From an uncultured SAR86 cluster bacterium (GTDB taxonomy: Bacteria; Pseudomonadota; Gammaproteobacteria; Magnimaribacterales; D2472), in the NCBI GenBank assembly GCA_902558375.1, contig CACEDQ010000012.1, positions 1-33,592 on the forward strand: a stretch of DNA of 33,592 nt. Direction: 5' to 3'. Below are positions 32,696 through 33,592 of the stretch, piece after piece. The notes under the pieces were generated by a model. The model made no database searches and was not told the origin of the DNA. It saw only the letters and a list, made by a program, of their open reading frames with translations. The position numbers and the translations under genes were made by a program. The first letter of the stretch is position 1, and each line of letters begins with the position of its first letter.

Positions 32696-33592
32696 TAGGG
32701 TATAAAGATTCAAGTTTTTTTAACATTATTATGTTGTTTTTTATAAGTGTATCAAAATCAGACTTGAGATTTTCTCTTATTGGCTCTGCTGAAGGTAGTT
32801 TTAGTTTTACAGGATCAATATGTTTGTTACCTATTTTAAACTCGTAATGAAGATGAGGTCCTGTAGCAAGCCCAGTACTGCCAACATAGCCGACAGTCTC
32901 TCCTTGGGAGACTTTTTTCCCTTTTTTTATACCGGGATGAAATTTCTCAAGGTGACAATACCTGGTTGAGTAATCATTTGTATGTTGAATAACAATTTCA
33001 TTACCACAACCATTTCTTCTTCCTGCATATTTAATAGTTCCATTCCCAGTTGTTCTTACTGGTGATCCTCTTTTAGCCGCATAATCAGTTCCATTATGGG
33101 CTCTTATAGTGTGGAGAACAGGGTGCATTCTGTTTGGATTAAAATGAGAGCTGATATATGCAAAATCCAAGGGAGCTCTTAAAAAAGCCTTTTGTAAATT
33201 ATTTCCTGCATCATCAAAAAATTCTTTCTTTTTAATGTCTGTAAAAAATCTATTCGCTTTATAGATTTTCCCATTATTGATAAATTTAGCTACAACTATA
33301 TCTCCATTTTTAATTTTTTCTCCACCTGAGAATGGCGTTTCGTATATTAAGAAAAATCTATCACCCTCTCGTATATCAAAAACAAAATCTACATCCCAGC
33401 CAAAAATATACGCAAAATCCATTATGATGCTATCTGGAATTTTTGCATCTAAGGCCGCTTCATAAAAAGAGGTTTTGATAACACCGCTTTTAAAAGATCT
33501 TATTAATTCAACATCTTTGCTAATCTCTTTTATAGAAATCCCATTAGTTAAATCAATTAATAATGAATTAATTTGATCCTTGCCTATCTCAA
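32682..33592 (-). CDS. M23 (LytM) peptidoglycan endopeptidase, 5' end outside window
   Basis: The frame is open to the end of the window, so the ATG at 33422 is internal. The visible part is 302 residues. It starts with EIGKDQINSLLIDL and includes TSFYEAALDAKIPDSIIMDFAYIFGWD, typical of the OapA-like/MepM N-terminal region. The M23 domain follows: HNGTDYAAKRGSPV (zinc HxxxD), STRYCHLEKF and TGPHLHYEF (HxH). Such enzymes cut 4-3 peptide crosslinks in the periplasm to allow wall growth; the signal peptide must lie beyond the window. The order erpA-anmK-M23 is the same in Pseudomonas. The stop is 14 bases past the chosen anmK start. Confidence 0.94.
   Translation of the reverse strand, partial: EIGKDQINSLLIDLTNGISIKEISKDVELIRSFKSGVIKTSFYEAALDAKIPDSIIMDFAYIFGWDVDFVFDIREGDRFFLIYETPFSGGEKIKNGDIVVAKFINNGKIYKANRFFTDIKKKEFFDDAGNNLQKAFLRAPLDFAYISSHFNPNRMHPVLHTIRAHNGTDYAAKRGSPVRTTGNGTIKYAGRRNGCGNEIVIQHTNDYSTRYCHLEKFHPGIKKGKKVSQGETVGYVGSTGLATGPHLHYEFKIGNKHIDPVKLKLPSAEPIRENLKSDFDTLIKNNIIMLKKLESLYPNEQI

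Noticed and set aside
33277-33465. Plus-strand frame of 62 codons near the end of the window
   Set aside because: It is antisense to the M23 peptidase gene, with no RBS or protein-like features; a shadow of the real frame.
1-33592. tRNA genes, insertion sequences, prophage, toxin-antitoxin or defence genes
   Set aside because: None was recognised on either strand; all long frames belong to housekeeping or envelope genes.

Overview
This is an AT-rich (about one third G+C by eye), gene-dense chromosomal window from a gammaproteobacterium. Gene order places it there: the corC-lnt junction, the 6S RNA/ygfA/zapA/TIGR02449/pepP/ubi block, nnrD-tsaE-amiB, dksA-pcnB, hemL/hemG/erpA, and erpA-anmK-M23 peptidase are all gammaproteobacterial arrangements. 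The low G+C, very short intergenic gaps and oligotroph-like content suggest a streamlined marine lineage such as SAR86. That placement is inferred from style and synteny, not from a search. No mobile element, CRISPR array, tRNA, rRNA or prophage is visible.

Layout. 1-2083 (+): 3' end of a CorC-type gene, lnt and a YkuD L,D-transpeptidase, all overlapping. 2106-4286 (-): a bifunctional beta-oxidation enzyme. 4287-4620: the only long gap, holding a candidate small RNA with its own promoter and terminator, then a 28-codon membrane miniprotein. 4621-7373: exported glutathione-peroxidase-like protein (+), rpiA (-), ilvA (+). 7374-10930 (-): outer-membrane DUF5916-type protein, ygfA, 6S RNA, zapA and a short coiled-coil protein. 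10995-13457 (+): pepP and a UbiH-family monooxygenase. 13458-16988: rpmB (-), sixA and dut (+), rpmE2 (-), priA (+). 16985-21775 (-): amiB, tsaE, nnrD, a membrane-anchored paraoxonase-like protein and an alpha/beta hydrolase. 21808-23418 (+): an NUDT19-type Nudix hydrolase and a LACTB2-type metallo-hydrolase. 23405-31168 (-): a lipoprotein, acs, a deoxynucleoside kinase, pcnB, dksA, a PfkB kinase, hemL and hemG. 31267-33592: erpA (+), then anmK and an M23 peptidase (-) running off the end.

Themes. Envelope work is served by lnt, the L,D-transpeptidase, amiB, anmK and the M23 peptidase. Carbon and acyl-CoA metabolism is served by the beta-oxidation enzyme, acs, a possible CoA-directed Nudix enzyme and rpiA. 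Heme and Fe-S biogenesis is served by hemL, hemG and erpA. Replication, translation and RNA functions are served by priA, dut, the deoxynucleoside kinase, rpmB, rpmE2, tsaE, pcnB, dksA and 6S RNA. Genes are packed tightly: convergent pairs abut or overlap at their stop codons, many same-strand pairs share 4-base overlaps, and several starts sit just downstream of a -10-like box.

Most promising for follow-up: the candidate small RNA at 4413-4490 with a CU-rich loop; the paraoxonase-like enzyme fused to a four-helix membrane domain, with its calcium ligands apparently conserved; DksA with a histone-H1-like Lys/Ala tail; and the apparent use of leaderless starts.
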